Source: Neoechinorhynchus agilis (lineage: Eukaryota > Acanthocephala). Taken from it: 64,000 nt of DNA. Position numbers and translations under genes: made by a program. The notes beneath the pieces were generated by a model, which saw nothing but the letters and a program-made list of their open reading frames with translations, searched no databases and was not told the DNA's origin. Shown one piece after another: positions 36,937-48,500 of this stretch (the first letter of the stretch is position 1; each line of letters begins with the position of its first letter). Where the stretch lies: positions 5,208,001-5,272,000 of the forward strand of contig CM121343.1 of the NCBI GenBank assembly GCA_051530055.1. Reading direction: 5' to 3'.

Positions 36937-39900
36937 ACCTTGATAAAGTCATGAGATTGTACCGAAATATATGAGATTTAACCAAAATTCCTTCAACTTC
37001 TCTTGAATCCCAAAAATCCTGCAAGAACGAATCTTCTTTTTTTAGTCGGAATAAACGTTCCGGATTTCCTATCATCTAAATTTTTTTAGGAAAAATCTCT
37101 GCTTCACATCTCAAAAATTGTCTCTATATTCCAGTGACAAAATTTAAAAAATTTATCCGAAAACAACTTTGGAAAAGGCATGAGATTGTACCGAAATATA
37201 TGAGATTTAACCAAAATTCCTTCAACTTCTCTTGAATCCCAAAAATCCTGCAAGAACGAATCTTCTTTTTTTAGTTGGAATAAACGTTCCGGATTTCCCA
37301 TCATCTAAATTTTTTTAGGAAAAATCTCTGCTTCACATCTCGAAAATTGTTTCTATATTCCAGTGACAAAATTAAAAGAATTTATCCGAAAACAACTTTG
37401 AAAAAGTCATGAGATTGTACCGAAATATATGAGATTTAACCAAAATTCCTTCAACTTCTCTTGAATCCCAAAAATCCTGCAAGAACGAATCTTCTTTTTT
37501 TAGTCGGAATAAACGTTCCGGATTTCCCATCATCTAAATTTTTTTAAGAAAAATCTCTACTTCACATCTCGAAAATTGTTTCTATATTCCAGTGACAAAA
37601 TTTAAAAAATTTATCCGAAAACAACTTTGAAAAAGTCATGAGATTGTACCGAAATATATGAGATTTAACCAAAATTCCTTCAACTTCTCTTGAATCCCAA
37701 AAATCCTGCAAGAACGAATCTTCTTTTTTTAGTTGGAATAAACGTTCCGGATTTCCCATCATCTAAATTTTTTAGGAAAAATCTCTGCTTCACATCACGA
37801 AAATTGTTTCTATATTCCAGTGACAAAATTTAAAAAATTTATCCGAAAACAACTTTGAAAAAGTCATGAGATTGTACCGAAATATATGAGATTTAACCAA
37901 AATTCCTTCAACTTCTCTTGAATCCCAAAAATCCTGCAAGAACGAATCTTCTTTTTTTAGTTGGAATAAACGTTCCGGATTTCCCATCATCTAAATTTTT
38001 TTAGGAAAAATTCTCTGATTCAAAACGCAAAAATTTCTCTCATCAAAATTGTTTCTATATTCCAGTGACAAAATTTAAAAAATTTATCCGAAAACAACTT
38101 TGAAAAAGGCATGAGATTGTACCGAAATATATGAGATTTAACCAAAATTCCTTCAACTTCTCTTGAATCCCAAAAATCCTGCAAGAACGAATCTTCTTTT
38201 TTTAGTCGGAATAAACGTTCCGGATTTCCCATCATCTAAATTTTTTTAAGAAAAATCTCTGCTTCACATCACGAAAATTGTCTCTATATTCCAGTGACAA
38301 AATTTAAAAAATTTATCCGAAAACAACTTTGGAAAAGGCATGAGATTGTACCGAAATATATGAGATTTAACCAAAATTCCTTCAACTTCTCTTGAATCCC
38401 AAAAATCCTGCAAGAACGAATCTTCTTTTTTTAGTCGGAATAAACGTTCCGGATTTCCCATCATCTAAATTTTTTAGGAAAAATCTCTGCTTCACATCAC
38501 GAAAATTGTTTCTATATTCCAGTGACAAAATTTAAAATTTATCCGAAAACAACTTTGGAAAAGGCATGAGATTGTACCGAAATATATGAGATTTAACCAA
38601 AATTCCTTCAACTTCTTGAATCCCAAAATCCTGCAAGAACGAATCTTCTTTTTTTAGTCGGAATAAACGTTCCGGATTTCCCATCATCTAAATTTTTTTA
38701 GGAAAAATCTCTGCTTCACATCACGAAAATTGTTTCTATATTCCAGTGACAAAATTTAAAAAATTTATCCGAAAACAACTTTGGAAAAGGCATGAGATTG
38801 TACCGAAATATATGAGATTTAACCAAAATTCCTTCAACTTCTCTTGAATCCCAAAAATCCTGCAAGAACGAATCTTCTTTTTTTAGTCGGAATAAACGTT
38901 CCGGATTTCCCATCATCTAAATTTTTTTAGGAAAAATCTCTGCTTCACATCACGAAAATTGTTTCTATATTCCAGTGACAAAATTTAAAAAATTTATCCG
39001 AAAACAACTTTGGAAAAGGCATGAGATTGTACCGAAATATATGAGATTTAACCAAAATTCCTTCAACTTCTCTTGAATCCCAAAAATCCTGCAAGAACGA
39101 ATCTTCTTTTTTTAGTCGGAATAAACGTTCCGGATTTCCCATCATCTAAATTTTTTTAAGAAAAATCTCTACTTCACATCACGAAAATTGTCTCTATATT
39201 CCAGTGACAAAATTTAAAAAATTTATCCGAAAACAACTTTGAAAAAGGCATGAGATTGTACCGAAATATATGAGATTTAACCAAAATTCCTTCAACTTCT
39301 CTTGAATCCCAAAAATCCTGCAAGAACGAATCTTCTTTTTTTAGTCGGAATAAACGTTCCGGATTTCCCATCATCTAAATTTTTTTAGGAAAAATCTCTG
39401 CTTCACATCACGAAAATTGTCTCTATATTCCAGTGACAAAATTTAAAAAATTTATCCGAAAACAACTTTGATAAAGGCATGAGATTGTACCGAAATATAT
39501 GAGATTTAACCAAAATTCCTTCAACTTCTCTTGAATCCCAAAAATCCTGCAAGAACGAATCTTCTTTTTTTAGTCGGAATAAACGTTCCGGATTTCCCAT
39601 CATCTAAATTTTTTTAAGAAAAATCTCTACTTCACATCACGAAAATTGTCTCTATATTCCAGTGACAAAATTTAAAAAATTTATCCGAAAACAACTTTGG
39701 AAAAGGCATGAGATTGTACCGAAATATATGAGATTTAACCAAAATTCCTTCAACTTCTCTTGAATCCCAAAAATCCTGCAAGAACGAATCTTCTTTTTTT
39801 AGTCGGAATAAACGTTCCGGATTTCCCATCATCTAAATTTTTTTAGGAAAAATCTCTGCTTCACATCACGAAAATTGTTTCTATATTCCAGTGACAAAAT

Positions 39901-40137
39901 TTAAAAAATTTATCCGAAAACAACTTTGGAAAAGGCATGAGATTGTACCGAAATATATGAGATTTAACCAAAATTCCTTCAACTTCTCTTGAATCCCAAA
40001 AATCCTGCAAGAACGAATCTTCTTTTTTTAGTCGGAATATACGTTTCGGATTTCCCATCATCTAAATTTTTTTAGGAAAAATCTCTGCTTCACATCTCGA
40101 AAATTGTTTCTATATTCCAGTGACAAAATTAAAAGAA
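36937..40137. repeat. 229-bp satellite array, about 14 copies
   Basis: A near-identical unit (GAGATTGTACCGAAATATATG ... trimmed to CGAAATATATGAGATTTAAC, AACGTTCCGGATTTCCCATC) repeats with a 229-bp period; one copy is about 15 bp longer and a few have small deletions. The stretch CAACTTTGATAAAGGC resembles the core of the hairpin elements at 12551 and 40125. Each unit contains a 66-codon minus-strand frame, but 229 is not divisible by 3 and the frame resembles nothing known. Confidence 0.97.
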
Positions 40138-40286
40138 TTTATTGATTCGAATATTTCGGCAAGGGACAATCTTGTACGCCTTTTGATCAAGGTTGCCTGT
40201 AAGTTTTTAAATATGTGATTTTTGATAAACGCGTACAAGATTGTGCGTCGGAAATATTGGAACCAATAAATCCTTTTAATTTTTCG
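40125..40286. mobile_element. MITE-like hairpin element adjoining the satellite
   Basis: The arms AAAATTAAAAGAATTTATTG and CAATAAATCCTTTTAATTTT flank CGAATATTTCGGCA and ACAATCTTGTACGCC with their imperfect complements. It abuts the last satellite unit. Confidence 0.75.
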
Positions 40287-40546
40287 AGCCAGATACAAAC
40301 ATGAAAAAAATCAATCTTGGAACATCTCAAGGATTCTAAAAGTTCATACTTAATTAATGGTTTCAAAACAAGTCGAACTCATTTTATAGAACCAATAGAG
40401 AGACTGTATTTCCAATCGATTATTTGGGTTGATCTCATTTAATACGTTCTTCGAAAACCAAGTTGATAGGTATTGTGAGTTCTTCTTAAGACTAAGCAAA
40501 TCACATTTCTAAAATTCTATCGAATTGTTACTTCGAGTGGATTTGT

Positions 40547-40665
40547 ATTCTCAATGGCGAATCTGTAGTCGTAAACACTTGCAAACAATGCTCGAGAAGG
40601 ATGGCTGAGGCTCGCAAGTTTGAGTTCAATAAAACTCGAGTGTGTTACGATTCGCCATTGAGAAT
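40547..40665. mobile_element. MITE-like element, TTCTCAATGGCGAATC family
   Basis: Inverted ends ATTCTCAATGGCGAATC and GATTCGCCATTGAGAAT. The inside holds AAACACTTGCAAACAATGCT, a core shared with the element at 52185. TTTCTAAAATT occurs on both sides (about 40505 and 40666) and may be a target-site duplication of a slightly larger element. Confidence 0.75.
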
Positions 40666-41027
40666 TTCTAAAATTGTTGTTTGAATTTTCCTAGTAAATC
40701 CTAAATCAGCGGAAGAAAGATGTCACAAAATCCGGACGATTCCCTAGGAACGTTTTTATGGAGCGATTTCGGTGGGGACCGTCAGGACTTTTTGTTCGCT
40801 TTTATATGTAACTGTATGAGTAATGGAATGTTGAGCATTTAACCTTTGTTCAATTCGTCATGAGCTATGAGTCTTATGCAATGTCTTGGGTCAAAACCCA
40901 AAAGTGGTTTTTATGCTACCGAACTGTCTCCTAATTTGCGGATCCAAAGACGAAGTAGCACTTTTCTCTTAAGTCCTCGACTTGTTTCACAATTCAACCT
41001 TTTAGGACCTTTTTTTTAAAAGAAATC

Positions 41028-41217
41028 ACTATTATTTGAATACACCCGCGGTAAATGATTTCTTTTCGATTAAAAGATGTTCTTCGGACCTCACCGGCGG
41101 TTCATCATTTCAGTTTGTTTGTAATAGACGATTTCGATGGACTATAAAACCTCTTTTAATCGAAAAGAAATCATTTACTGCGCGTGTAGACTTCTAAACA
41201 ATAATAATTCTCTAATC
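41028..41217. mobile_element. MITE-like hairpin element, CCCGCGGTAAAT family
   Basis: Left ACCCGCGGTAAATGATTTCT and TTTTCGATTAAAAG; right CTTTTAATCGAAAAGAAATC and GTAGACTTCTAAACAATAAT. Confidence 0.8.
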
Positions 41218-41624
41218 ATCGCCACATATCGACATTTTTAGAATCTTTTTCGAGTCAGATCTTAAGTGTGTCTTCATTTTAGTGTTAAATTTAAAAAAAG
41301 GAACTCGGCTCCTGAATCTCTCATGTCTTAGAGATTTCCTTTTATCCACCGGTGGTCCTTTGTATTGCTGGACCGACGAGATTGTCCTCAAAGTACTGTT
41401 TACTGTATGATGATAGATGTGCATTATCCAGCAGAATTGTCAAATTTGATTAAGAATGTCCGAAATTTCTTATCTTCTTCATTAAGTGTTTAACTAAAAA
41501 AATCTAGGCACTTTTGTGATTTCGATTCTGTTTTTCTGTGATTAGATGATTTTCAATCATCCCAAAAATAGACATCTTTATAGTCACAAAAAATGACACA
41601 TTTTAATGTAAAGAAATTATTATA

Positions 41625-41777
41625 GTTTCAATTAACGATGTTTGATTCAGAAATAGATCGATATATTGAAAATTTTCAACTTACAAACAATTGACTGAAG
41701 AAGGCCAACGAAAAGGCTGAAAATTTCCAATATATAGATCTATTTCTGGATCAAACATCGTTAATTAAAACTGAAAC
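41625..41777. mobile_element. MITE-like hairpin element
   Basis: The arms GTTTCAATTAACGATGTTTG and CAAACATCGTTAATTAAAAC continue through AGAAATAGATCGATATATTG and its near-complement. The centre has TTACAAACAATTGACTGAAG, related to the core of the 52185 element. Confidence 0.85.
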
Positions 41778-42159
41778 CTTTTTTATTTGTTAACTACGGT
41801 ATAAATCGCTCTCAAGTTCAGCTATTAGAATGACCGGTGCAAATGGGGATAAGGTTTTAGCTTGTTTACTTGGTGGGGGTTTTAATATTTGGTGAGGACA
41901 ATTTTCAAGAATTTCGTTGTATGTCATAGTTCTTTGCGATGAATCAACATACCTCTATTTTTCGTTAAATAACTGGAGCACTTTGACAACCGTTGCATTT
42001 TCGTTATACAAAAGCCGGCTTTCAAAGTCTCGTTTCTTCCACTAACATGCTTCCATTCTGCACTACTTCGTAATAAAGAGTTCCAAATGGCTTTTATCCG
42101 GTTCTAATTTTTCTTCTGAGAACTCTGCTGACCTCTATCTTATAAATTGCAGAGAGAAG

Positions 42160-44597
42160 ATGAGCAGTGGTTCTAGAATTCGTGTAAATACCACTGAGGG
42201 TAGCCGGGATTCTAAGGAATTGTTGTCGTACTATTACGATAATGTTCGTACAATGTATGAAGCTTTCTTCATGGGTGCCACATTCGCTAAAAGGTCGAAC
42301 GGTGAGTTCATTTAATGATTAAATCCAACGATCCATACGAATAGCTCACTGTTGCATTTTTTGTTTGGTTTAGGCGATGAAAGAGCACTGGGCTACCGCC
42401 CAAAGACGGCTAAGGGCACGGAGGTGTTGGACGTTTTTGTCTGGATAACGTATGATGAAATGCTCCAACGTGCCAATGCTCTTTCGACTGCTTTAATACG
42501 AAGTTTATCCGTGGCTATTGGTCAGAAAACCATGATTGGGATCTTCAGTCAGAATTGTCCTGAATGGATGATAACTGCATTGGCCTGCTATTTGCAAAGT
42601 TGGGTCATCGTACCTCTTTACAGTACGGCGACCGATGAGTCGCTGGCTCATATCTGCAGCCAATGTGACCTTCGAATATGTTTTGCTAAAACCAATAACG
42701 ACATAAAACGACTGGTGGATTTGGTCTCCGAAAGGAAAACGGTTCTTAAATGTATAATAAGCTACGATGATGAATCATTAAATGTGGACATTAAAACGAG
42801 AGCCGCTGAGCTTGGGATAGTCGTGATGACATTGAACGAGATCGTTAATGACAAGATTGATGACTTCGAGCAACACAATCCGCCCAATCCGGATGATTTG
42901 ATTATTATTTGCTATACGAGTGGTACAACGGGAACTCCAAAAGGAGTCATGCTTACCCACACGAATATGATGAGCACGGTATCGGTACAGACTGATTGGC
43001 TGCATATGATTGATGAGCCCGGAAATGAGTTTTATTTATCATACCTTCCTTTAAGTTCTAATGGGCTTCTGAGAGGGAGAGAACAAATGATTTGTGGAAG
43101 TCCATTATCGAACGCGTAGCTCACATCTTAGAGTTTAGCTTGGAAAACTTGTGTCTATGCAATGGATACAAAATCGGTTATTTCAGCGGTGATGTCAAAA
43201 ACCTAAGCAATGATATAAAACTATTTCGCCCTACTCTAATGGCTACAGTACCAAGAGTTCTGAGCAGAATTTACGCTGATGTAAAGACCAAGACGTCGCT
43301 TAGTAAACTTGGGATATTCAGGTACGTTGTTTTCAAACTTGCATACCGATCCAAGTTAAAGCAACTCACAAAAGCAGCATCCAATAAAGATCGTTTTATT
43401 CCTCCTTCGCTTTCACGCATCCCAAAAAGGCCACCGACTGGTTGGTTATCGACCAACGTGAAACCGCACAAATTTGGATGGGCAGACAAAGTATTGTCTC
43501 CTATATATTCTCAATTTGGAGGAAGACTAAAACTGCTCTTAGTGGGAAGCTCGGCTACCATTCCTGAAGTACTACAATTCATAAAAGTTGTCATAGGATG
43601 TCCTACGATTGAAGGGTATGGACAAACGGAGTGTTGTGGAGCTTCACATAGTCAACCGTTCTTTGATATGACAACCGGAAATGTTGGGCCAGTGTTAAGA
43701 TGTTGTAGGATGAAGTTAGTTGACGTTTCCGACATGATTATGAATCAGGACGCTGCACATGACAATGGAACTTACGGTGAATTATGTATCAAGGGAACAA
43801 ACGTCTTTAAGGGATATTATAAAGACAAACGAACAACCGATTTGGTCATTGATGAGGACGGATGGTTGCATACTGGTGATATAGCGAAACTTGATCCAAA
43901 CACCAATTGTGTTTCCATAGTCGAGAGAAAAAATGAAATATTCAAATTATCTCAGGTAAAACTACTTCCTTAGTTTCTTTATGAATCATCTTTCAAAGGG
44001 CGAATTCATTGTACCAAACAAAGTAGAATCTATTTATCAACTTTGCGATATTGTACATCAGTGTCTTGTCTATGGTGAATCAATGAGGAATTTCACAGTT
44101 GCAATTATTGTCCCTGAAAAAGAAATATTGCTTAAATACGCATATAAACAAAATTTGATCTCCAAAATTGAATTGAACCAAATCAAGTCGAGTTCCGCGA
44201 GCAGTGCATTCGTACGACTGTGTAAAAACAAGGTTTGCAAGCACCTTTTCCATAAAACACAAATCTGTACTTTATGATGATGATGGCCTTTTTAAAGCCA
44301 AAATGCATTCCCATTGCCAAGTCGGACTTTGACAACGGCAATTCATAGCTTAGTTCTGTCGTCCTGGGGTTATCCAGCTCCCTTCTTTAGGAAATAAATG
44401 GTATGGTAATATCGATTCTGAACGCACAAGCGGCCATATCTCAGTTAAATGGATTTGAACGAGCTAAGCGGATCTACTTGCACCCTGAGCCGTTGACGAT
44501 AACAGACGGATTTCTCACACCTACAATGAAAATAAGGAGAAGTGCTTGTATTAAATACTTCCGCAAGGAAATTGATACCATGTACAAAGATAGTTAA
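42160..44597 (+). CDS. long-chain fatty acid-CoA ligase, ACSL1/5/6 type
   Basis: Five exons (42160-42301, 42374-43056, 43101-43955, 43999-44232, 44391-44597) total 2121 nt, 706 aa, the usual ACSL length. It activates long-chain fatty acids to acyl-CoA via an acyl-AMP intermediate at ER or mitochondrial membranes. The AMP-binding motif is IICYTSGTTGTPKGVMLTH; also present are EGYGQTECCG, DGWLHTGDIA, and the ACSL1/5/6-type gate-like region LSQGEFIVPNKVES and FLTPTMKIRR. Three introns are GT-AG; the second (43057-43100) is not and is listed separately. TTGCAG precedes the ATG by 7 nt. The stop overlaps a TAATAAA, so the poly(A) signal begins at the stop codon. Confidence 0.94.
43057..43100 (+). 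other. non-canonical 44-nt intron with paired ends (ACSL)
   Basis: The protein reads ...LSYLPLS on one side and IIERVAHILEF on the other, in different frames. ACSL proteins have LPLSHxxERV here, so 44 nt must go. With ends between AGT and TCC the segment is TC...AG; two shifts are possible and none is GT-AG. TAATGGGCTTC (43059-43069) pairs with GAAGTCCATTA (43097-43107) with one G-T, so the arms bracket the ends. Confidence 0.7.
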
Positions 44598-44791
44598 TAA
44601 AACCGTCTTGGACCAACTATAATACACTTGTTGTTTCATAATAAGCGGTGATTTTTCTATTCACCGAAGAGACAATAAAGGTAAATCGCAAGACTTTTAA
44701 ATCTATTTTTATGGAAAATTAGGTTGTTTGAAAGTTTCCATCCACTTTTTTTAGCGAATTATCAAATGCTACAATTTGTTGTCTTCAAATG

Positions 44792-45134
44792 TTATGTTTG
44801 TTCGGCAGCTTCCTTGATGGCCGTGGCATTGCCGCGTTGGATCGCTGCAACAGGAAGTTAGAACATTGTGAGTTTTGTTAATCAACGAAAAAAGCACGCG
44901 GACGACAAAGTGCCTCTTACGTCACGATGTGCGATTTGAATCGTACGCGCGCCCAATTTCTGGGAAGTAGTTACATCGCAGTACGTCATCGGAGTTTGGC
45001 CCTTTGAATCTTTGGTCTTCCATTTGTGACGTAACCGAACTGTAGAACGTTTGAATTGACTTTATGACACCTCGGCTTTTATGTTTTAAGCGACCTCCGT
45101 TTCCTGACATCACCCTAAAAAATTCGTCTTGCAT
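44792..45134 (-). CDS. small gene of unknown function, structure uncertain
   Basis: A 70-codon frame from ATG 45134 (MQDEFFRVMSGNGGRLKHKS...) ends at a stop at 44922, but a GT donor (GAC|GTAAGAGG, 44920) and a TTGCAG acceptor (44845) suggest another exon ending at 44792 (AIKEAAEQT-stop in one frame). A frame linking all three parts would need a second, 25-nt GT-AG intron at 44960-44984. The phases do not all agree, so no single model is proven. It lies head to head with the ZDHHC gene, about 100 bp apart. I do not recognise the family. Confidence 0.3.
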
Positions 45135-45237
45135 TCTTTATCCGATTTGGGCGATCAGTTTTGGATGAGGGACGCCATTGCGTGTGAGCGGCAACAACAA
45201 CAAGTGTGCCATATTTGTGGATTTATACAAAAATACT

Positions 45238-46635
45238 ATGATTTTTAGATACACGAGGCTTGCCTCCACCACCATGATTATCCGGCGTTACGCACCTTCT
45301 GTTGTTTCATGGGGATTATTTCTTTTCGTATCGGTTTCATACTTCACCTCAATCCAAGGATCCTCTAGCTGGAAGTCAAGAGGTGCCAGCGATAGGATGT
45401 TCATTTTGTACATCATTCATATTATCGTCTTTTTCTATACTTGTACAAACTTTGTAGCCGCTTGCAAACTCGATCCGGGCTTTTATGCTCAAGATTCGGA
45501 CGAAATGCTCTCAAATGCTTCCTATCAGGAAATAGTCGTGGGACCTGCAAAGGGAGTCAATGCGCTACCGAGAAGACTTCGATCAAAGTACTGCCAAACC
45601 TGCGAGTTCTATCGACCTCCAAGGTGCTCCCATTGTAGTGAGTGTGCTGAAGATGGAATTTTTCTTATTATTTGGCCCACACACCCTTATTGAATTTTAA
45701 AAAATAATTAGCGACCCACAAAAATTCCATTTTTTAATCGATGCGTGGACCACTTTGATCATCACTGTCCCTGGCTCAACAATTGCATCGGTCGCCGCAA
45801 CTACAATGTATTTTTCCGCTTTCTATGCCTTCTTATCGTTCATATGGCCATGGTTTTAGTCGGATGCGTTGAGTACTTTAATGGACTCGCTAATAGAATC
45901 AACCAACATGGCAAGGTCCCCTCAGCAGCCATACTCGCTGATCCGGTTACAATCATTGCCATCATTGTCGCTCTTATCGATGGCATTATGATATTTCCAA
46001 TGTTCGGTCTTACCGTTTTCCATTCTGTATTGATCGCAAACGGACGAACTACCAACGAACAGGTCACCGGTCGATATAAAGACCTGGACCATCTTTACGG
46101 AAAAGGATCAGTCTTCAAGAACTTTGCTTTCCTTTGCTTTGGATCGCGCATCCCATATCTTGGTGATCGCATTGAACCATGTAGACGTCGACGAAGAAGT
46201 ATAATCCGTTGGGATCGACGGAGAGCCAAAGCGAATAAAACGACGCTGGACGTCTCTATCAGTCGATCAGATCAAAAGGAACCTCTTATAAGAACAGACG
46301 GGGCCAGAAATAACGCCCATCGAATATGCAGCAGCAGCAGCAACAACAACAACAACGATTGTACGACCAGTACCAGCAGTAGCTTAGGAGGTGGCTTATA
46401 TGTAAATATGGCAACTTGCGGGGAGCAAAATTACGACAATCTTGCATTCAATCTGATGGAGCAAAGAACTCAATCAAAAATTCGACATTCTTCCAACAAG
46501 CAATCAACTGATAGGAGATCTGAAGGAAAGCGCAAAGATCTCAACAGCAATACGCCAACATCTTCAAGAAAAGGGAACAAACGTTCCATGCGTTCATCCA
46601 AATCAGGGCTTAAAGGACCTGAGATTACGGTATGA
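45238..46635 (+). CDS. DHHC palmitoyltransferase, ZDHHC5/8-like
   Basis: Two exons (45238-45645, 45736-46635), 1308 nt, 435 aa. Two membrane segments precede the cysteine-rich domain (YCQTCEFYRPPRCSHCSEC|NRC) with catalytic DHHC in VDHFDHHCPW; NNCIGRRNYNVFF and two further membrane segments follow, then the TTxE-like TTNEQVTG motif, and a long Ser/Asn/Arg-rich cytoplasmic tail with poly-Ser and poly-Asn. The ZDHHC5/8 subfamily S-palmitoylates substrates at the plasma membrane and in neurons; its HCSVCDNCVEEFDHHC block matches only if 90 nt at 45646-45735 are removed. No acceptor-like AG lies next to the ATG; an upstream in-frame region exists but has no ATG. Confidence 0.92.
45646..45735 (+). 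other. non-canonical 90-nt intron with 11-bp inverted repeat (ZDHHC)
   Basis: The conserved spacing HCSxCxxCVxxFDHHC fixes the junction to within 1-2 nt: TGT|GCTGAAG at the left and TTTTTT|AATCGA at the right. The segment is 30 codons long but contains in-frame stops. ATGGAATTTTT (45652-45662) pairs perfectly with AAAAATTCCAT (45720-45730). Neither end fits GT or AG under any allowed shift. Confidence 0.72.
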
Positions 46636-46869
46636 ACCTTCTTTATGTCAAAATTTTTCTAAAAGGTGAATGAGTTTAATACTTTTCTTCAATCTTGATT
46701 TTGTTCGCTTTTGTTTTTTGGTCCGAAATTAGCAGATAGTATGCAAAAATCATTTATTGTGTGTGTGCGCGCGCGATCGATCAATTTTATCCTCCTTTCG
46801 CTGATTGCATTCGTTCAAAAAGAATTGTATTTCGAGAACAAAGAAGGGCGCACATTCGTTTCGATGGAA
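46636..46869. other. short convergent intergenic spacer
   Basis: Separates the 3' ends of the convergent ZDHHC and NAGK genes. TTTATT at about 46753 may be the complement of the NAGK poly(A) signal. Nothing else seen. Confidence 0.4.
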
Positions 46870-48019
46870 TTAAACGGTTTCACCCAAGAGAATGGTATCG
46901 ATCACTTCAATGCTATCTTGAGCGCGAGATGAACTGACATTAATTTTCTTACGTCTTGCAGCCCAAATAGCGGCACCAACGGCAGCATTTCCTTTTAGTT
47001 TGAACAATGATATTTTTGAAACATCCTTTATACCTTTTTCGGCTTTTTTATTTAGCAATATTTTCTCAAAGCGTTGTTTCAACAACGATTGCTTTTTCGG
47101 CTTAACAGCATCCATAAAGCCAGGTTTTAAGTGTTTCCAGCTCTTAAAAACAGAACCGGTACAGATGACTTTGAGTTCGCCGTTTTTAACGACGGCCGGG
47201 TCACAATGCGGACGAATGCAAACCAAATGCCTACCGATCTCATATCCGGCTTGGTAAAATAGATGCTTAGCCAACGCATCGTTCGCTTCGGCCAGTTTGG
47301 CGATTTGTACAGTGAAACCTGCAATTTTCTCTTTTGAAAAGTCCTTGTATATATAGACGAGCGTTTCCTCAAGTTGCGATATGTCAAGGTATTTAAACAA
47401 TTCTTTACGAACCGCATCAGTGCCGAACGCACACTTATTGAGCGGATACATGTTTTTTTGTTCTCCCCCCCCCGCCCGCCTTCCAGAACATTAATCCGCC
47501 CCCTCATTTACGATACCCGTCCGAATCGTCCAGGAGGGTTTTTATCGCCAAATGTGCGATGTAGTAAGCAGATCCTTCATCGCCCAAGATATGTCCCCAA
47601 CCACCGACTCGAGTAGATGTCCCATTGGGATTATAGACAACGCAGTTGCTTCCAGTTCCTACGATTATATTCACTCCACCTCGATTGCTAATCGCGAATA
47701 CCGGAGCAAGAGTATCTTCTCCTATAAATAAGTCCTCCGTTTCAAGCGAAAGACCCTTCAGTTCGGCCATGAGTTGCGTCCGTGATTGGACTTGTCCTGC
47801 CCCACTTAACGACATCCCGACCGCACTCAAATGGTTCCCATCGGGCAATTTTGAACCCAACTCTTCAATCAATCCTTTAAGCATCTTTGCACTTTCAATA
47901 AATCCGGTTACCCAAGGATTAGTGGCCGCAATAGTGGCCTCTGCAATCTGATTTCGTTTATTGTCGATAAGGACGCCATTAGTCGAACTTGCACCACCTT
48001 CAATGCCCACAAAGTACAT
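46870..48019 (-). CDS. N-acetyl-D-glucosamine kinase
   Basis: Two exons (48019-47517, 47449-46870), 1083 nt, 360 aa, close to human NAGK (344 aa). ASKHA-fold kinase motifs: FVGIEGGASSTNGVLID (phosphate 1), NPWVTG, GEDTLAPVF, NIIVGTGSNCVVY, GGWGHILGDEGSAYYI, and ICTGSVFKSW near the C-terminus. It phosphorylates GlcNAc recovered from glycan breakdown to GlcNAc-6-P, feeding UDP-GlcNAc salvage. The join DDSDG|YPLNKC requires a non-GT-AG intron. The ATG at 48019 is preceded by an in-frame TTG and, out of frame, another ATG. It lies 480 bp downstream of synaptojanin on the same strand. Confidence 0.9.
47450..47516 (-). other. non-canonical 67-nt G-rich intron (NAGK)
   Basis: Exon 1 ends GACGG and exon 2 starts GTATCCGC; GTATC is repeated at both ends, so the ends can slide by five bases, but no position gives GT...AG. 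It contains TGTTCT and AGAACA, able to pair around a G-rich loop with a run of nine G. The stem is weaker than in the other cases. Confidence 0.6.
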
Positions 48020-48500
48020 CAATCATTCTCAAATGGACAAAGGTACGGCCGTTAATTGAAAATCAATGAAGTATTGGAGTGGCGCAGTTGTCACTTTCGT
48101 CTTTGATTCTCCTTCTGAACTCATACCAAAATCTAGAGTTTTGGCGACGCTGCTTCACCTATATCTTTCCCGTGCCGTTTTCTCTCCTCGCATTTAAACT
48201 AAAATTTGAGTCATGTGAGTAAGTCTTCTTGCTCACGACTTATCCCGTGCTCTCTCTCGACACCACTTGATTCATCTTTAAAGGGGGAAACGAACTCCAG
48301 CTTAAACAAAAAAACGACTAGACAATCTTCGCTTGACACGCGCACGCACACATCTGAATAAGTTCAATGATCGCTACCTCCGCCGGTACGATGATCGACG
48401 GTCCAATCGATAGATAGCAACTCATCCAGTAACGTTTTGGAGCTCTTCGATGTTGTACCTTTCAATTTGAAAAAGAATCTTAACCAAGAAATGAGAGTTT
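48020..48500. other. spacer between synaptojanin and NAGK
   Basis: About 480 bp on the minus strand between the synaptojanin stop and the NAGK start. A CA-rich patch lies at 48340-48355. No gene seen. Confidence 0.4.

Noticed and set aside
36937-40137. Repeated 66-codon minus-strand frames, one per 229-bp unit, as a protein family
   Set aside because: The unit length is not a multiple of three, the frame has no known motif, and its conservation equals that of the whole unit, as expected from recent amplification.
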